Assembly: GCA_963745205.1 (NCBI GenBank)
Contig: CAVUWX010000026.1
Coordinates: 45,393 to 109,392 of the forward strand
Length of the DNA stretch: 64,000 nucleotides
Source of the DNA: Hyphomicrobium_A sp963745205
GTDB lineage: Bacteria > Pseudomonadota > Alphaproteobacteria > Rhizobiales > Hyphomicrobiaceae
Direction: 5' to 3'
Below are positions 44,001-54,079 of this stretch, one piece after another. Position numbers and translations under genes: made by a program. The notes under the pieces were generated by a model that was not told the origin of the DNA, ran no database searches, and worked only from the letters and a program-made list of their open reading frames with translations. How positions within the stretch are numbered: position 1 is the stretch's first letter; the number at the start of each line of letters is the position of its first letter.

Positions 44001-44775
44001 TTTGGGCCTCTGGCCGGAAGGCTCCCGGCGGAATGTGGCCCTCGACGTAGGCATGCTCCAGCGCGTCGAGCTGCACCCAAAGCACGTTGCACTTGAAGCG
44101 GACGGCGTCGACGCAGGCTTCCTGCTCCTCGCGCGCCTTGGCGTTGTCGAGGACATACTTCAAGGCGAAGTCGGCATCGCGGGGCGCCTGCGTGAGCCGG
44201 CGCTTGAAGTAGGCCATCACCTTGTCGTCGATGAAGTCGTAGTTCTCGAGCATGCCCGCGATGCGCTCCTTGTGGATCTTGGGCGCAAAGAGCTCGGTGA
44301 GCGAGGAGGCGACCGCGACCGTGATGGGCTGCTCACGCACGAAGGTGACGTAGGATTCCACCGCAAAGCGCGTCGCCGGCAGGGCTCCCTTCATGGAGAT
44401 GACGTAGTCGCGGTTGAGGCCGAGCCCATCGGTCAGGACCAGCCAACGCTCGATGCCGCCTTCCTCCTCGGCATAGCCGTCGTGGTCGAGGACGCGGTGC
44501 AACCACTCGCGGCGCAGCTCGCGGTCATAGAGGCGGCTGATGAGGGCGGCGTCCTTGCGCGGGACGGCAGCCTGGTAGCAGTAGCGGTTGAGCGCCCAGG
44601 CCTGCACCTGGGGCTTCTTCAGCTTGCCGCCATGCAGCATGTGATGGAATGGGTGCTTGTCGTGGTAGCGTTCAGCTCCCACCGCGCGGATCGCGGCTTC
44701 GAACTCCGCGCGGCTCATCGGCTCGTCTAATTTGCGTACGGCGCTCTTGCGCTCAAGGCTTACCGGTCCAGTCAT
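43993..44775 (-). CDS. pqqC: Pyrroloquinoline-quinone synthase
   Basis: 260 aa from MTGPVSLERKSAVRKL. Conserved HHMLHGGKLKKPQVQAWALN and RKDAALISRLYDRELRREWL segments mark PqqC, the oxidase that closes the ring system in the last step of PQQ formation. ATGA overlap with pqqB. Confidence 0.96.
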   Translation of the reverse strand: MTGPVSLERKSAVRKLDEPMSRAEFEAAIRAVGAERYHDKHPFHHMLHGGKLKKPQVQAWALNRYCYQAAVPRKDAALISRLYDRELRREWLHRVLDHDGYAEEEGGIERWLVLTDGLGLNRDYVISMKGALPATRFAVESYVTFVREQPITVAVASSLTELFAPKIHKERIAGMLENYDFIDDKVMAYFKRRLTQAPRDADFALKYVLDNAKAREEQEACVDAVRFKCNVLWVQLDALEHAYVEGHIPPGAFRPEAQNG

Positions 44776-45704
44776 AGGCGTACCTCCAGTCCGTCGTATC
44801 CAACTTCCCAACCGGCCCCTTCGATCGATTTTCGCGCCGCCGAGTTCTCGTCTAGCGCCGGATTCGAATTGTTGATGTGAACATATATGAGCCTTCCCAC
44901 CCCCAGTTTCGAGAAGGCGGAGATCGATCCTGAAGGCCCGGACATGCTGATGTGACCCATGCGGGCGCCCGTCTTGCTGAGGAGGCCCTGCTCGATCATC
45001 TCGTCGTCGGTGAAGAGGGTGCCGTCGAAGAAGACGACGGAGGCGCCCTTGAGGCGCTGGGAGAGGCGCTCGTCGATCTCAGCGCAGCCCGGGATATAGA
45101 AGAAGGCGGTCTTGGCCGCCGGATCGGTCACCTTGAGGCCGATGGTGTCGCCTTCCTGGGTGCCGAGGTTCTTGCCGGCGGAGGCGTCCTCCAGATAGAG
45201 CGCGACCTTGCCCGGCACGGCGAACGCCTCGACGGTGAGGCCGAGGTCGGTGCCGGCGCCCTGGAGTGGCGTCGGCTGATCGAGCGCCAACGTGATACGC
45301 GGCACCAACGGCTCGGCCAGCACCTGGAACACCGTGTTCGACTTCAGGATGTCGAGCACGCGGCGTGTGCCGTAGACCGAGAAGGCTTGCGCCTCGCGCA
45401 GGTTGATGAGGCCAATGATGTGGTCGACGTCGCCGTTGGTGAGGACGGCGGCCTTAATGGGGCTGTGGCGGAGCCCGAGCCGCGCATCGGCGTGAAGGGC
45501 TGGGGTGCGCTCGAGCTGCTGGCGCAGGTCGGGCGAGGCGTTGAGCAATGCCCAGCTCATTCCGTCGCGACTGACTGCGAGGGACGATTGCGTGCGGGCT
45601 TTGAAACCGGGGGCGCCTGTGCGGACTGCTACGCAGTTATGGCAGTTGCAATTCCATTGCGGAAAGCCGCCGCCTGCAGCTGACCCCAGAACCTTGATGA
45701 TCAT
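44772..45704 (-). CDS. pqqB: PQQ biosynthesis protein PqqB (metallo-beta-lactamase fold hydroxylase)
   Basis: 310 aa, with GGGFPQWNCNCHNC near the N-terminus (structural zinc cysteines) and TNGDVDHIIGL as the variant metal motif. PqqB hydroxylates the crosslinked peptide-derived precursor. It is separated from pqqA by a 108-base gap with a strong hairpin. Confidence 0.96.
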   Translation of the reverse strand: MIIKVLGSAAGGGFPQWNCNCHNCVAVRTGAPGFKARTQSSLAVSRDGMSWALLNASPDLRQQLERTPALHADARLGLRHSPIKAAVLTNGDVDHIIGLINLREAQAFSVYGTRRVLDILKSNTVFQVLAEPLVPRITLALDQPTPLQGAGTDLGLTVEAFAVPGKVALYLEDASAGKNLGTQEGDTIGLKVTDPAAKTAFFYIPGCAEIDERLSQRLKGASVVFFDGTLFTDDEMIEQGLLSKTGARMGHISMSGPSGSISAFSKLGVGRLIYVHINNSNPALDENSAARKSIEGAGWEVGYDGLEVRL

Positions 45705-45742
45705 GGAATCGTCGAGTTGGGGGCGCGCCGACGCCTGGAAAT

Positions 45743-45776
45743 GACAACGGCGGTCGATGTGTCGACCGCCGTCGTC
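45743..45776 (-). terminator. Intercistronic hairpin between pqqA and pqqB
   Basis: CGGCGGTCGA (45748-45757) pairs with TCGACCGCCG (45762-45771) around a TGTG loop, and further pairing brings the stem to about 14 bp with one mismatch. Its place explains how pqqA, needed in stoichiometric excess, could be expressed above pqqBCDE by attenuation or RNA processing. Confidence 0.6.
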
Positions 45777-45812
45777 GGAAACTCACAGAGTAGGTGAGTT
45801 GATCGACAGTCG

Positions 45813-45902
45813 TTAGATGATGTCGATCTCGGCCGGCAGATACGAGGTGACCTCGAGGCCGACTTCCTGCTCACGAACTGCGGGCTTGGTCCAAACCTTC
45901 AT
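45813..45902 (-). CDS. pqqA: PQQ precursor peptide PqqA (29 aa)
   Basis: ATG at 45902 preceded by AGGAGGAACGTT. The peptide begins MKVWTKPAVREQEVG and carries the conserved Glu17-x3-Tyr21 pair that PqqE joins to form PQQ. It is short enough to escape normal ORF calling. It heads the pqqABCDE operon. Confidence 0.96.
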   Translation of the reverse strand: MKVWTKPAVREQEVGLEVTSYLPAEIDII

Positions 45903-46550
45903 AACGTTCCTCCTAATTCGGCAAGTTGCCTTCCACTACAGATGGCCCCGCCGAGGGTCCACCCACTGGAACGGACACTTTCTTTTGGTGAAGTGCCACC
46001 CCAGTCTGCGGATCGGGACGAGATAGTCAAGTCCGGACCGCCGTGGGCGTTATAGACCACACCTCCACTTCGAGCGGCAAGTCAAAACTGGCTCACAAAC
46101 TCGTGTCTGGGCGCGCGTTCCGAGGTTGCTCGACGTGGCCGTGAGGTATGCTTCGAGAGGTCTTGCGCGACGCAATCTTGCCATCGCGATTGCTCCATGG
46201 TTTGCATACTGAATAGTGTGCGCTGCAACCTCGTCGTCCCGCTGGTGCGCCGAGGGCAACGCGAAGGAGATGCATACGGTGCGGGTCCCGCTCTTGGACA
46301 AGCATGGCGAGGCAAGCGAAACGCACTTCGGCTGGAGCAGTCAAAACCTCGGATTGAGGGAAAGCACTTCTCGCGCGCCGGGTTTTGGCAGAATTCGGTT
46401 CTTATTTCCTTCGAGAGGACGCGCGGCAATAGAAAATTGTACTTCGGTATCTTATAAAACCCGGCAGGGCGGCATGCGCTGCGGAAGCCTTGCCGCCCCT
46501 CCCCTCGGTCACTGAATGCGCAAGCTTAACGCGCAGCGAAAGGCCAGCTC
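45903..46550. other. Intergenic region between pqqA and cysG, no convincing gene
   Basis: These 648 bases separate divergent operons and must hold both promoters. Several open frames exist, but none has coherent protein features. Near cysG a TATAAA (46453) is followed by an 8-bp stem GGGCGGCA (46467-46474) / TGCCGCCC (46491-46498), possibly part of the cysG leader. No sulfur-related riboswitch was recognised. Confidence 0.4.
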
Positions 46551-48002
46551 TTGCGGTACTTCCCCATCTTCGTCGATCTCGACGGCGGCGAAGTCCTGAT
46601 CGTCGGCGGCGGCGAGAAGGCGCTACAGAAGTTGCGCCTCCTCGCCAAGTCGAGGGCGCGCATCCGCATGGTGGCGCCCGAGTTCGATGCCGGTATCAAG
46701 GAGCTCGCGCGTGAGCGGGCGGTAACGCTAATCGGCCGGACCTTCGTTCCCGCCGACCTCGCCGGCGTGCTCATGGCTTTTGCCGCTGCCGATGCCGCCG
46801 CCGTCAATTCGCAAGTCGCGCTGGCGGCAAGAGTGCAGGGCATCCCGCACAACGTAGTCGATGGCCCGGCCGAGAGCACTTTCATCATGCCGGCGATCGT
46901 CGACCGCGATCCCGTGGTGGTCGCCATCGGCACCGAGGGCGCCGCGCCCATCCTCGCCCGCGAGATCAAGGCTAAGATCGAAGCCTGGTTGCCGGCAAAC
47001 TTCGGTCGCGTCGCCGAGGGCGCGATGGTGCTTCGGCACCGGGTGCAGGAAGCGCTCGCCGATCCGGCCGCGCGGCGGCGGCTGTGGGAGACCCTCCTGC
47101 ATGGCGTATGGCGCTCTTCCGTACTGCGGGGCGAAGCTCCTGCGGCCGAGCGCGAGTTCGAGCGCCAACTTCAAGCAGCCCGCGCGGAGACGCGGCCCGC
47201 GGGCAGCGTGGTGCTCATCGGTTGCGGGCCGGGCGATCCCGATCTGCTCACCCTCAAGGCGCAGCAGCGCCTGCAAGAGGCGGATGTTCTTGTGGTGGAC
47301 CGTTTGGTCAATCCAGCCATTCTCGAATACGCGCGCCGCGACGCGATCCGCATCGACGTCGGCAAGGAGCCCGAAGGCCCGTCTGTCGCGCAGGACGACA
47401 TCAACCGCATTCTTGTACGCGAGGCGCTGAAGGGGCAACGCGTTGCCCGCCTGAAAGGCGGCGACGCCTTCGTGTTCGGACGCGCCGCGGAGGAGATGGC
47501 CGCCGTGCGTGCGGCGGGCATTTCCGTCGAGGTGGTCCCGGGCGTCACGGCGGCGCATGCGTGCGCTGCCGGCATCGGGCTGCCGCTCACTCTGCGCCAG
47601 AAGGTACGCCAGTTCGCGGTGGTCACAGGAGCCTCCGCCGACGGCGCCTTCGACCTCGATTGGGGCGCGCTGGCGAAACCAGGGCAGGCCTTCGCCATCT
47701 ATATGGGCGTGCGCAGCTCGGGCCACTTCCGCGACAAGCTGCTCGCCGCCGGAGCGGGTCCGCGCACGGCGGTGGTGATTGTCGAGAACGGATCGCTCGC
47801 GAGCGAGCGGGTCATTGCAACCGAGCTCGGCCACCTCGGTCGCGCCATCGAGGACTTGGGCGTCAAGGGCCCCGCGATCATCTTCGTGGGACTCGACTGG
47901 GCCGTGGCCGGGCTGTCGCCGCCCGACCGGTTGGAGCTCTACGAGCCGGCGCTTTCGGGGGAAGCCAGACACACCGAGAGGCGCCTGGCGCCGCAAGGCT
48001 AA
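46551..48002 (+). CDS. cysG: Sirohaem synthase (multifunctional CysG)
   Basis: 483 aa from a TTG, the only usable start in frame after the stop at 46527. The N-terminal third is the precorrin-2 dehydrogenase/ferrochelatase domain (FPIFVDLDGGEVLIVGGGEK). The C-terminal part is uroporphyrinogen-III methyltransferase (VVLIGCGPGDPDLLTLKAQQ; VPGVTAAHACAAGIGLPLT). It supplies sirohaem for CysI, encoded nearby. Confidence 0.94.
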   Translation: MRYFPIFVDLDGGEVLIVGGGEKALQKLRLLAKSRARIRMVAPEFDAGIKELARERAVTLIGRTFVPADLAGVLMAFAAADAAAVNSQVALAARVQGIPHNVVDGPAESTFIMPAIVDRDPVVVAIGTEGAAPILAREIKAKIEAWLPANFGRVAEGAMVLRHRVQEALADPAARRRLWETLLHGVWRSSVLRGEAPAAEREFERQLQAARAETRPAGSVVLIGCGPGDPDLLTLKAQQRLQEADVLVVDRLVNPAILEYARRDAIRIDVGKEPEGPSVAQDDINRILVREALKGQRVARLKGGDAFVFGRAAEEMAAVRAAGISVEVVPGVTAAHACAAGIGLPLTLRQKVRQFAVVTGASADGAFDLDWGALAKPGQAFAIYMGVRSSGHFRDKLLAAGAGPRTAVVIVENGSLASERVIATELGHLGRAIEDLGVKGPAIIFVGLDWAVAGLSPPDRLELYEPALSGEARHTERRLAPQG

Positions 48003-48066
48003 CGCAACGCACCGAAGCTGATAGGCTTCGGGCGTTGAAGGATTTGACGATGGCAAGGAGGCGCAC

Positions 48067-49854
48067 GTGACCGCCGCACCGCTGCTTCCGCGAAATGCAC
48101 CGTTCTCGCCGGAGGACATCGATACATTGAACGGCGTCGTCTCGCGCACGACTGCACAGCAGCGGAGCTGGCTCGCGGGCTTTTTTGCCGGCTACGAGGC
48201 GGCCCAGGGCGGCCAGCAGTTGCCGCAAGCCGTCGCGCCGCCGAAGACCCGGCAGCCGCTGACCGTGCTGTACGGCAGCGAGAGCGGCAACGCGGAAGCG
48301 TTGGCGCTCAAGACCAAGAAGCTTGCGCAGAAGCACGGTCTCGACGCGCGCGTCTACGACATGGCCGACGCCGACATGACCGTGCTCAGCAAGGCGAAGA
48401 ACCTGATGGTGTTCGCCTCGACCTGGGGCGAGGGCGACCCGCCGGGCCGCGCCGTCGACTTCTATAATGCGCTGATGGGCGATGGCGCGCCGCGCCTCGA
48501 CAAGAACGTGCGCTTTGCCGTGCTGGCGCTCGGCGACACCGCGTACGCGCAGTTCTGCGCCATCGGCAAGGCGATCGATGCACGCCTCGAGGCGCTGGGT
48601 GCCACCCGCGCCGCCGACCGCATCGACCTCGACCTCGACTTCGCCAAGAAGGCCGCCGAGTGGACGGAGGGTGCGCTCGCCAAACTCGCTCCGGCGGATG
48701 CCGGCGCGTCGACCACGGTAGTGCACGTCGATTTCAAGCTCGCCGCACAACCCTCCGACGACGACGAGCCAGCGTTCACGGCTGAGAGCCCGATCGAGGG
48801 CGAGATCGCTGCGCTCATCAATCTCAACGGTACCGGCTCGACACGCGAGACCTGGCACGTCGAGATCGCCGCGGACGCTCCCGGCTTTACGTATCTGCCG
48901 GGCAACTCCATCGGTGTGCTGCCCGAGAACGATCCGGCGCTGGCGCTGGAGCTCGCGGAGGCGGTTGGGCTCGGGGCTGAGGGTAGCGTCGTGCAAAAGC
49001 TGCGCCAGAGCTTCGATGTGACGACCCTGTCGCGCAATCTGGTCGAGTCCTACGCCAAGCTCACGGGCCGCGGCGACGTGGCAAAGCTCGCCGATCCCAA
49101 GGCGTTTGCCGAATTCGCGGCCGACCGGCAGCTCATCGATCTGTTCGAGACCTACCCCGAGAAGCTTGCGCCTGCGCAGCTCTTCGGCCTCTTGCGTCCG
49201 CTGCCGGGGCGCCTCTACTCGGTCGCGTCAAGCCTTGCTGCGCATCCCGGCGAGGCGCACTTGCTCGTCGGCACGGTGCGCTGGGAGTCGCACGGGAAGA
49301 AGCGCAAGGGCGTCGCTTCCACCTACCTCGCCGACCGCAGCCGCATCGGCGACAAAGTGCGCATCTACGTCAAACCCAACCGTCATTTCCGCCTGCCCGA
49401 GGATACCGCGCGGCCGATCGTCATGATCGGCGCTGGCACCGGCGTGGCGCCCTACCGCGCGTTCCTCGAGGAACGCGTCGAGCAGGGCGCCAAGGGCAAG
49501 AGCTGGCTCGTGTTCGGCGAGCGCAATTACACCCACGACTTCCTTTACCAGCTCGAATGGCAGGAGCACCTCACGAGTGGCGCGCTGTCGCGCATCGATG
49601 TCGCCTTCTCGCGCGATCAGCCGGAGAAGATCTACGTGCAGCAGCGGCTGTGGGAGCGCCGCGCCGAGCTCTTGAAATGGATCGAGGAGGGCACGCACAT
49701 CTACGTCTGCGGCGACGAGAAGGGCATGGGCCGCGACGTCGACGTGATGCTCGTGCGCATCCTCGCCGAGGCCGCGCGCGGCGATGAGGAAGCGGGCCGC
49801 GCCAAGCTCAAGGAGCTTGCCAAGGCCGGGCGCTATCAGCGCGACGTTTACTGA
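48067..49854 (+). CDS. cysJ: Sulfite reductase flavoprotein alpha subunit
   Basis: 595 aa from a GTG preceded by AAGGAGG. FMN-binding flavodoxin domain (LYGSESGNAEALALKTKKLA), FAD-binding RLYSVASS and NADP-binding GAGTGVAPYRAFLEER, ending RYQRDVY as in CysJ. It passes electrons from NADPH to CysI. It is intact, 17 bases before cysI. Confidence 0.95.
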   Translation: MTAAPLLPRNAPFSPEDIDTLNGVVSRTTAQQRSWLAGFFAGYEAAQGGQQLPQAVAPPKTRQPLTVLYGSESGNAEALALKTKKLAQKHGLDARVYDMADADMTVLSKAKNLMVFASTWGEGDPPGRAVDFYNALMGDGAPRLDKNVRFAVLALGDTAYAQFCAIGKAIDARLEALGATRAADRIDLDLDFAKKAAEWTEGALAKLAPADAGASTTVVHVDFKLAAQPSDDDEPAFTAESPIEGEIAALINLNGTGSTRETWHVEIAADAPGFTYLPGNSIGVLPENDPALALELAEAVGLGAEGSVVQKLRQSFDVTTLSRNLVESYAKLTGRGDVAKLADPKAFAEFAADRQLIDLFETYPEKLAPAQLFGLLRPLPGRLYSVASSLAAHPGEAHLLVGTVRWESHGKKRKGVASTYLADRSRIGDKVRIYVKPNRHFRLPEDTARPIVMIGAGTGVAPYRAFLEERVEQGAKGKSWLVFGERNYTHDFLYQLEWQEHLTSGALSRIDVAFSRDQPEKIYVQQRLWERRAELLKWIEEGTHIYVCGDEKGMGRDVDVMLVRILAEAARGDEEAGRAKLKELAKAGRYQRDVY

Positions 49855-49871
49855 GCGAAGAGCTGGAAACA

Positions 49872-51597
49872 ATGACGGACAAGCGCTCGCGCAACGAATT
49901 CATCAAGGAAGAGAGCCGCTTTCTGCGCGGCACCATCGCGGAGGGGCTCGCCGACGTGGCGACCGGCGCCATCTCCGAGGACGATGCGCAGCTCACCAAG
50001 TTCCACGGCACCTACCTACAGGACGACCGCGACCTGCGGCCCGAGCGCGCCAAGAAGAAGCTGGAGAAGGCCTACAGCTTCATGATCCGCCTGCGTTTGC
50101 CGGGCGGCGTCGCCACGCCGAAGCAGTGGCTTCAGCTCGACGCCGTCGCGGGCACCTACGCCAACAGCACGCTGCGGCTGACGACGCGGCAGACGTTCCA
50201 GTTCCACGGCGTCATCAAGTCGAACATGAAGCGCACCATGCAGGCCATCAATGCGGCTCTGCTTGGATACGCTTGCCGCCTGCGGCGACGTGAACCGCAA
50301 CGTCATGGCGGTCGCCAATCCATATCTGTCGAAGGCGCACGCTGCCGCGCACGAGCTTGCGGTCGAGGTGAGCAAGCACCTTCTGCCGCAGACCGGCGCC
50401 TACCACGAGATCTGGCTCGACGGCAACCTCGTCGTCGACAGGAGCGGTGCGGCCAAGAAGGAGCAGGAGCCGATCTACGGCACGCACTACCTGCCGCGCA
50501 AATTCAAGATCGTGATCGCCGTGCCGCCGTCGAACGACGTCGACATCTTCGCGCACGACCTCGGCTACATCGCGATCATCGAGAAGGGCAAGGTCGTAGG
50601 CTACAACGTCACGGTCGGCGGCGGCATGGGCATGACGCACGGGGAGACCGACACGTTTCCGCGCACGGCCGATCTCCTCGGCTTTTGCACGCCCGAGCAG
50701 GCCGTCGATGTGGCCGAGAAGATCGTGACGGTGCAGCGCGACTGGGGCAACCGCGAGAATCGCAAGCGCGCGCGCCTCAAATACACGATCGAGGACCGCG
50801 GGCTCGACAACTTCCGCGCCGAGGTCGAGCGCCGCCTCGGCTACAAACTCGGCAAGCCACGTCCCTTCAAGTTCGACTCGACCGGCGACAAGATCGGCTG
50901 GGAGCAGGGCCCCGACAAGAAGTGGCACCTTACCCTCTTCATCGAGAACGGGCGCATCAAGGATACTCCGGGGCACGCACTTCGCACGGCGCTGCGGGAG
51001 ATCGCTGAGTTTCACACCGGCGCCTTCGTGCTGACCGGTAACCAGAACCTCATCATTGCCAATGTCACGGCGAAGGCCAAGCCGAAGGTCGAGGCCGTTC
51101 TGAAGCAGCACGGCGTCACGCCGTTCGCGTCCTCCGCCCTGCGCCGCAACAGCATGGCGTGCGTCGCGCTGCCGACGTGCGGGCTGGCGCTGGCCGAGAG
51201 CGAGCGCTTCCTCCCCGATCTCATCACCGCGCTCGAGGAGCTGACCGAGAAGGCCGGCCTCGAGGACGACGACATCGTCATCCGCATGACCGGCTGTCCT
51301 AACGGCTGCGCCCGGCCGTATCTGGCCGAGATCGGCCTCGTCGGCCGTAACCCGGGCCTCTACAATCTCTATCTGGGCGCGGCGTTCGATGGCTCGCGGC
51401 TCAACAAGCTCTACGCCGAGGATGTGAACGGGGGGCAGATCGTGCGGCTGTTGGCGCCGATGTTCGCGCACTACGCTAAGGAGCGCGATGAGGGCGAGCG
51501 CTTCGGCGATTTCACGATCCGCGCCGGCTACGTCCGACCGACCACGGCCGGCAACACCTTCCACGCCGACGTAAAGCCGGTGAAGGCCGCGAGCTGA
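49872..51597 (+). pseudogene. cysI: Sulfite reductase haemoprotein beta subunit, frameshifted as sequenced
   Basis: The N-terminal part (MTDKRSRNEFIKEESRFLRG to MQAINAALL) is in one frame. The rest (DTLAACGDVNRNVMA to the end) is in the next. One extra G at about 50266 (CTTGGAT where CTTGAT is expected) causes the shift. Joined, the product would be about 574 aa, normal for CysI, with SALRRNSMACVALPTCGLAL and MTGCPNGCARPYLAEIGLVG giving the 4Fe-4S/sirohaem cysteines. It reduces sulfite to sulfide. The disruption is either a sequencing error or a very recent mutation; both flanks look otherwise functional. Confidence 0.88.
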
Positions 51598-51627
51598 CAG
51601 CGCTACCGATGCCGGGGTCGTGCAGCT

Positions 51628-52431
51628 TCAGTGCTGGGCGGTCATCACGAGCGAGTAGGCCGCCCACAGCAGCACGATCGCAAGGGTGATGCGTAGGAAC
51701 CAGTCAGGAACCAGGCCGGTGATGCGCGATCCGAGCGCGATCCCGGGCACCGAGCCGATAAGCAGGATGCCGAGGATGCGCAAATCCACGTTGCCCATGC
51801 TGAAGTGGCTCATGCCGGCGAGGAACGTGAGCGGGATCGCGTGCACGATATCGGTGCCGACGAGGCGCCGCGCCGACAGCGAGTGGTAGAGCGCCGTCAG
51901 CGCCACGACGCCGATGGCGCCGGCCCCGACCGAGGTCAGCGCCACCAGCACGCCGAGCACGAGGCCAAGCAGGAGCGTCGGACCGCGGCGCACCACCGTC
52001 GGGACAGAAGCGTCGGCTGAGCGCATCGCGTAGCGTTTCAGCAGCGGGTAGCTGGCAACGGCCGTGGCGCTGACGACGAGCGCTCCCGCCAGGATTTTGC
52101 GGATGAGCATCGCCAGTATCTGTGTGTCGGGGGCTGCGTAGTAGATCCAGGCGAGCATGACGAGCGCACCGGGCAGGCTGCCCGCCGCGAGCCAACGCAC
52201 GATTGGCCAGTCGACATTGCCGAGTGCGTGATGGCGCCAGGCCGCGCTCGCCTTCGTTATCGAGGCAAAGAGGAGGTCGGTGCCGACGGCGAGCACGGGG
52301 GACACGCCGATGCCCGAGATTAGGAAAGGTGTCATCAGCGAGCCGGCCCCGACCCCGGTCAGCCCCACGAGGAACCCGACGGCAAATCCGCCGCAAATGA
52401 TGAGAGGCCAGGAGGCGGAGATCTCTACCAT
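51628..52431 (-). CDS. TauE/SafE-family sulfite exporter-like membrane protein
   Basis: 267 aa with about eight hydrophobic segments and the family duplications GFLVGLTGVGAGSLMTPFLI and ALTSVGAGAIGVVALTAL. It is placed after cysN in the cysHDN operon, so transport of a sulfur oxyanion (sulfate, sulfite or a sulfonate) is likely; direction is not certain. Confidence 0.9.
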   Translation of the reverse strand: MVEISASWPLIICGGFAVGFLVGLTGVGAGSLMTPFLISGIGVSPVLAVGTDLLFASITKASAAWRHHALGNVDWPIVRWLAAGSLPGALVMLAWIYYAAPDTQILAMLIRKILAGALVVSATAVASYPLLKRYAMRSADASVPTVVRRGPTLLLGLVLGVLVALTSVGAGAIGVVALTALYHSLSARRLVGTDIVHAIPLTFLAGMSHFSMGNVDLRILGILLIGSVPGIALGSRITGLVPDWFLRITLAIVLLWAAYSLVMTAQH

Positions 52432-52556
52432 AACGGACAGGGCTCTTACGCTCGTTCGCCCGCGGCGGAGGCGGACCGTTTTCTGTTATATTGGAAAGAG
52501 CTGCCAGGAAAGCGGAAGGAGTGTCCGCGCCTTAAGCTCGCGCTTGCCCCTTAGTC

Positions 52557-54079
52557 CTAAAGCTCAAGCTTGACGTCGACCCCGGCCGCGCGCAGCAGCA
52601 GAGCCGCCTCGTTGGCGCGGCGCTGGAACTCGTGCCTGTCGTCCTCGCCGCGGCCCAGGTCGCGGCAAATCCCCTTTTCGAGCATCTCCCGGGTAAGCCG
52701 GAAGATGGAGGCTGCATCCGCCGCTCCCCCGTTGGCCGCGCTGGAGATGACGCCGCCGGCAACGGAGGCCCCGGTTGTGGCGTCTATGATCAAGAACGTG
52801 CCGGTGCCGGGGATGGCGGCGAAGGCATCGACCGCCACGGGGCGGCCGAGCGTGATCTCGGCAATGGCGATATCGTTGACGGAGGCTCCATGCGCCGGCT
52901 GCGCGGCGAGCGTTTCCAGATCGAGCAGCGACTTGATGTTGATGGACGAAATTGGCGCGAGGTCGGTCGCCGTGCGCAAGAGGTAGCCGGCGCGCGGATC
53001 GAACGGGGTCTCCCACAACCACACGAGGCGCGCCTCGATGCGCGTCGCCACCGTCGGCTGGGTGTCAGGGGTCGCAAGAACAGCGCCCCGCGCGACGTCG
53101 ATATCGGTATCGAGCTGCAGCGCCACCGCCTGACCCTGCTGGGCGAACTCCAGATCGCGGCCCATGGTGGCGATGCGCAGGACGTGCGCGCTCTTTCCGC
53201 TCAACGCATCCGTGATGCGGTCGCCGACGCAAACGCGGCCCGAGCTAACGGTGCCGGCGAGCCCGCGGAAATCGAGCCCGTCGCGCAGCACGGTCTGCAC
53301 CGGGAGCCGGAACGGCCCCGACGGAGTAGTGTCGCGGGCTGGGATGCGCTCGAGGTGCTCGAGCAGGTAGGGCCCGGTGTACCAGGGCATGATGTCGGAG
53401 CGCCGCGCGACGTTGTCGCCGCTAACGGCGGAAACAGGAATAGCAACCGCGTCGCGGAAGCCAAACCGCAGCGTAAGCTCGCGGAAGTCGGCCTCGATCG
53501 CGCGGAAGCGCTCCTGGGACCAGTCGACAAGGTCCATCTTGTTGACGGCGAGGACACGCGCTTCACGCCGACGATGTCGAGGATCGCAGCATGGCGGCGG
53601 GTCTGCCGCTTCACGCCGTGGCGCGCGTCGACGAGCATGATAGCGACGTCGGCATGCGAGGCGCCCGTCGCCATGTTGCGCGTGTACTGTTCATGCCCGG
53701 GGCTGTCGATAATGACGAAGCGGCGCGTATCGGTGTCGAAATAGCGCCAGGCGATGTCGATAGTGATGCCCTGCTCGCGCTCGGCGACGAGACCGTCGAC
53801 GAGCAGGCTGAAATCCGGGTGTGCGCTGCCCGCGGCGGTGCGCCCCGACTTCTTCAGCGTCTCGCGCTGGTCGTCATAGAGATCGGAGGCATCCCACAAG
53901 AGGCGGCCGATCAGCGTCGACTTGCCGTCGTCAACCGAGCCGCAAGTGAGCAGATGCAAAATGCCGTTGAGCTCCTGCGCCGGCTCGGCGCGGCAGTCTT
54001 CGGCAGGCGGATCGCGGAAAGCGCCGTCATCAGAAATAGCCTTCCTGCTTCTTGCGCTCCATCGCGCCGGCTTGATCAT
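52557..54079 (-). pseudogene. cysN: Sulfate adenylyltransferase large subunit (GTPase), frameshifted as sequenced
   Basis: The N-terminal half holds the GTPase motifs LLTCGSVDDGKSTLIGRLLW and IIDSPGHEQYTRNM. One base is missing at about 53555, so KRV is followed in another frame by LAVNKMDLVDWSQERFRAIE. Joined length is about 507 aa. The last 40 or so residues (GICRDLGRGEDDRHEFQRRA) recall the helical end of APS kinase. CysN with CysD activates sulfate to APS. The start is uncertain: the frame overlaps the true cysD 3' end by about 50 bases. Confidence 0.85.

Noticed and set aside
46216..46515. Plus-strand ORF upstream of cysG
   Set aside because: No coherent domain, no good ribosome site, and composition unlike neighbouring genes; treated as intergenic.
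46440..46550. Possible SAM-type riboswitch upstream of cysG
   Set aside because: A short hairpin is present but none of the conserved riboswitch cores could be matched.
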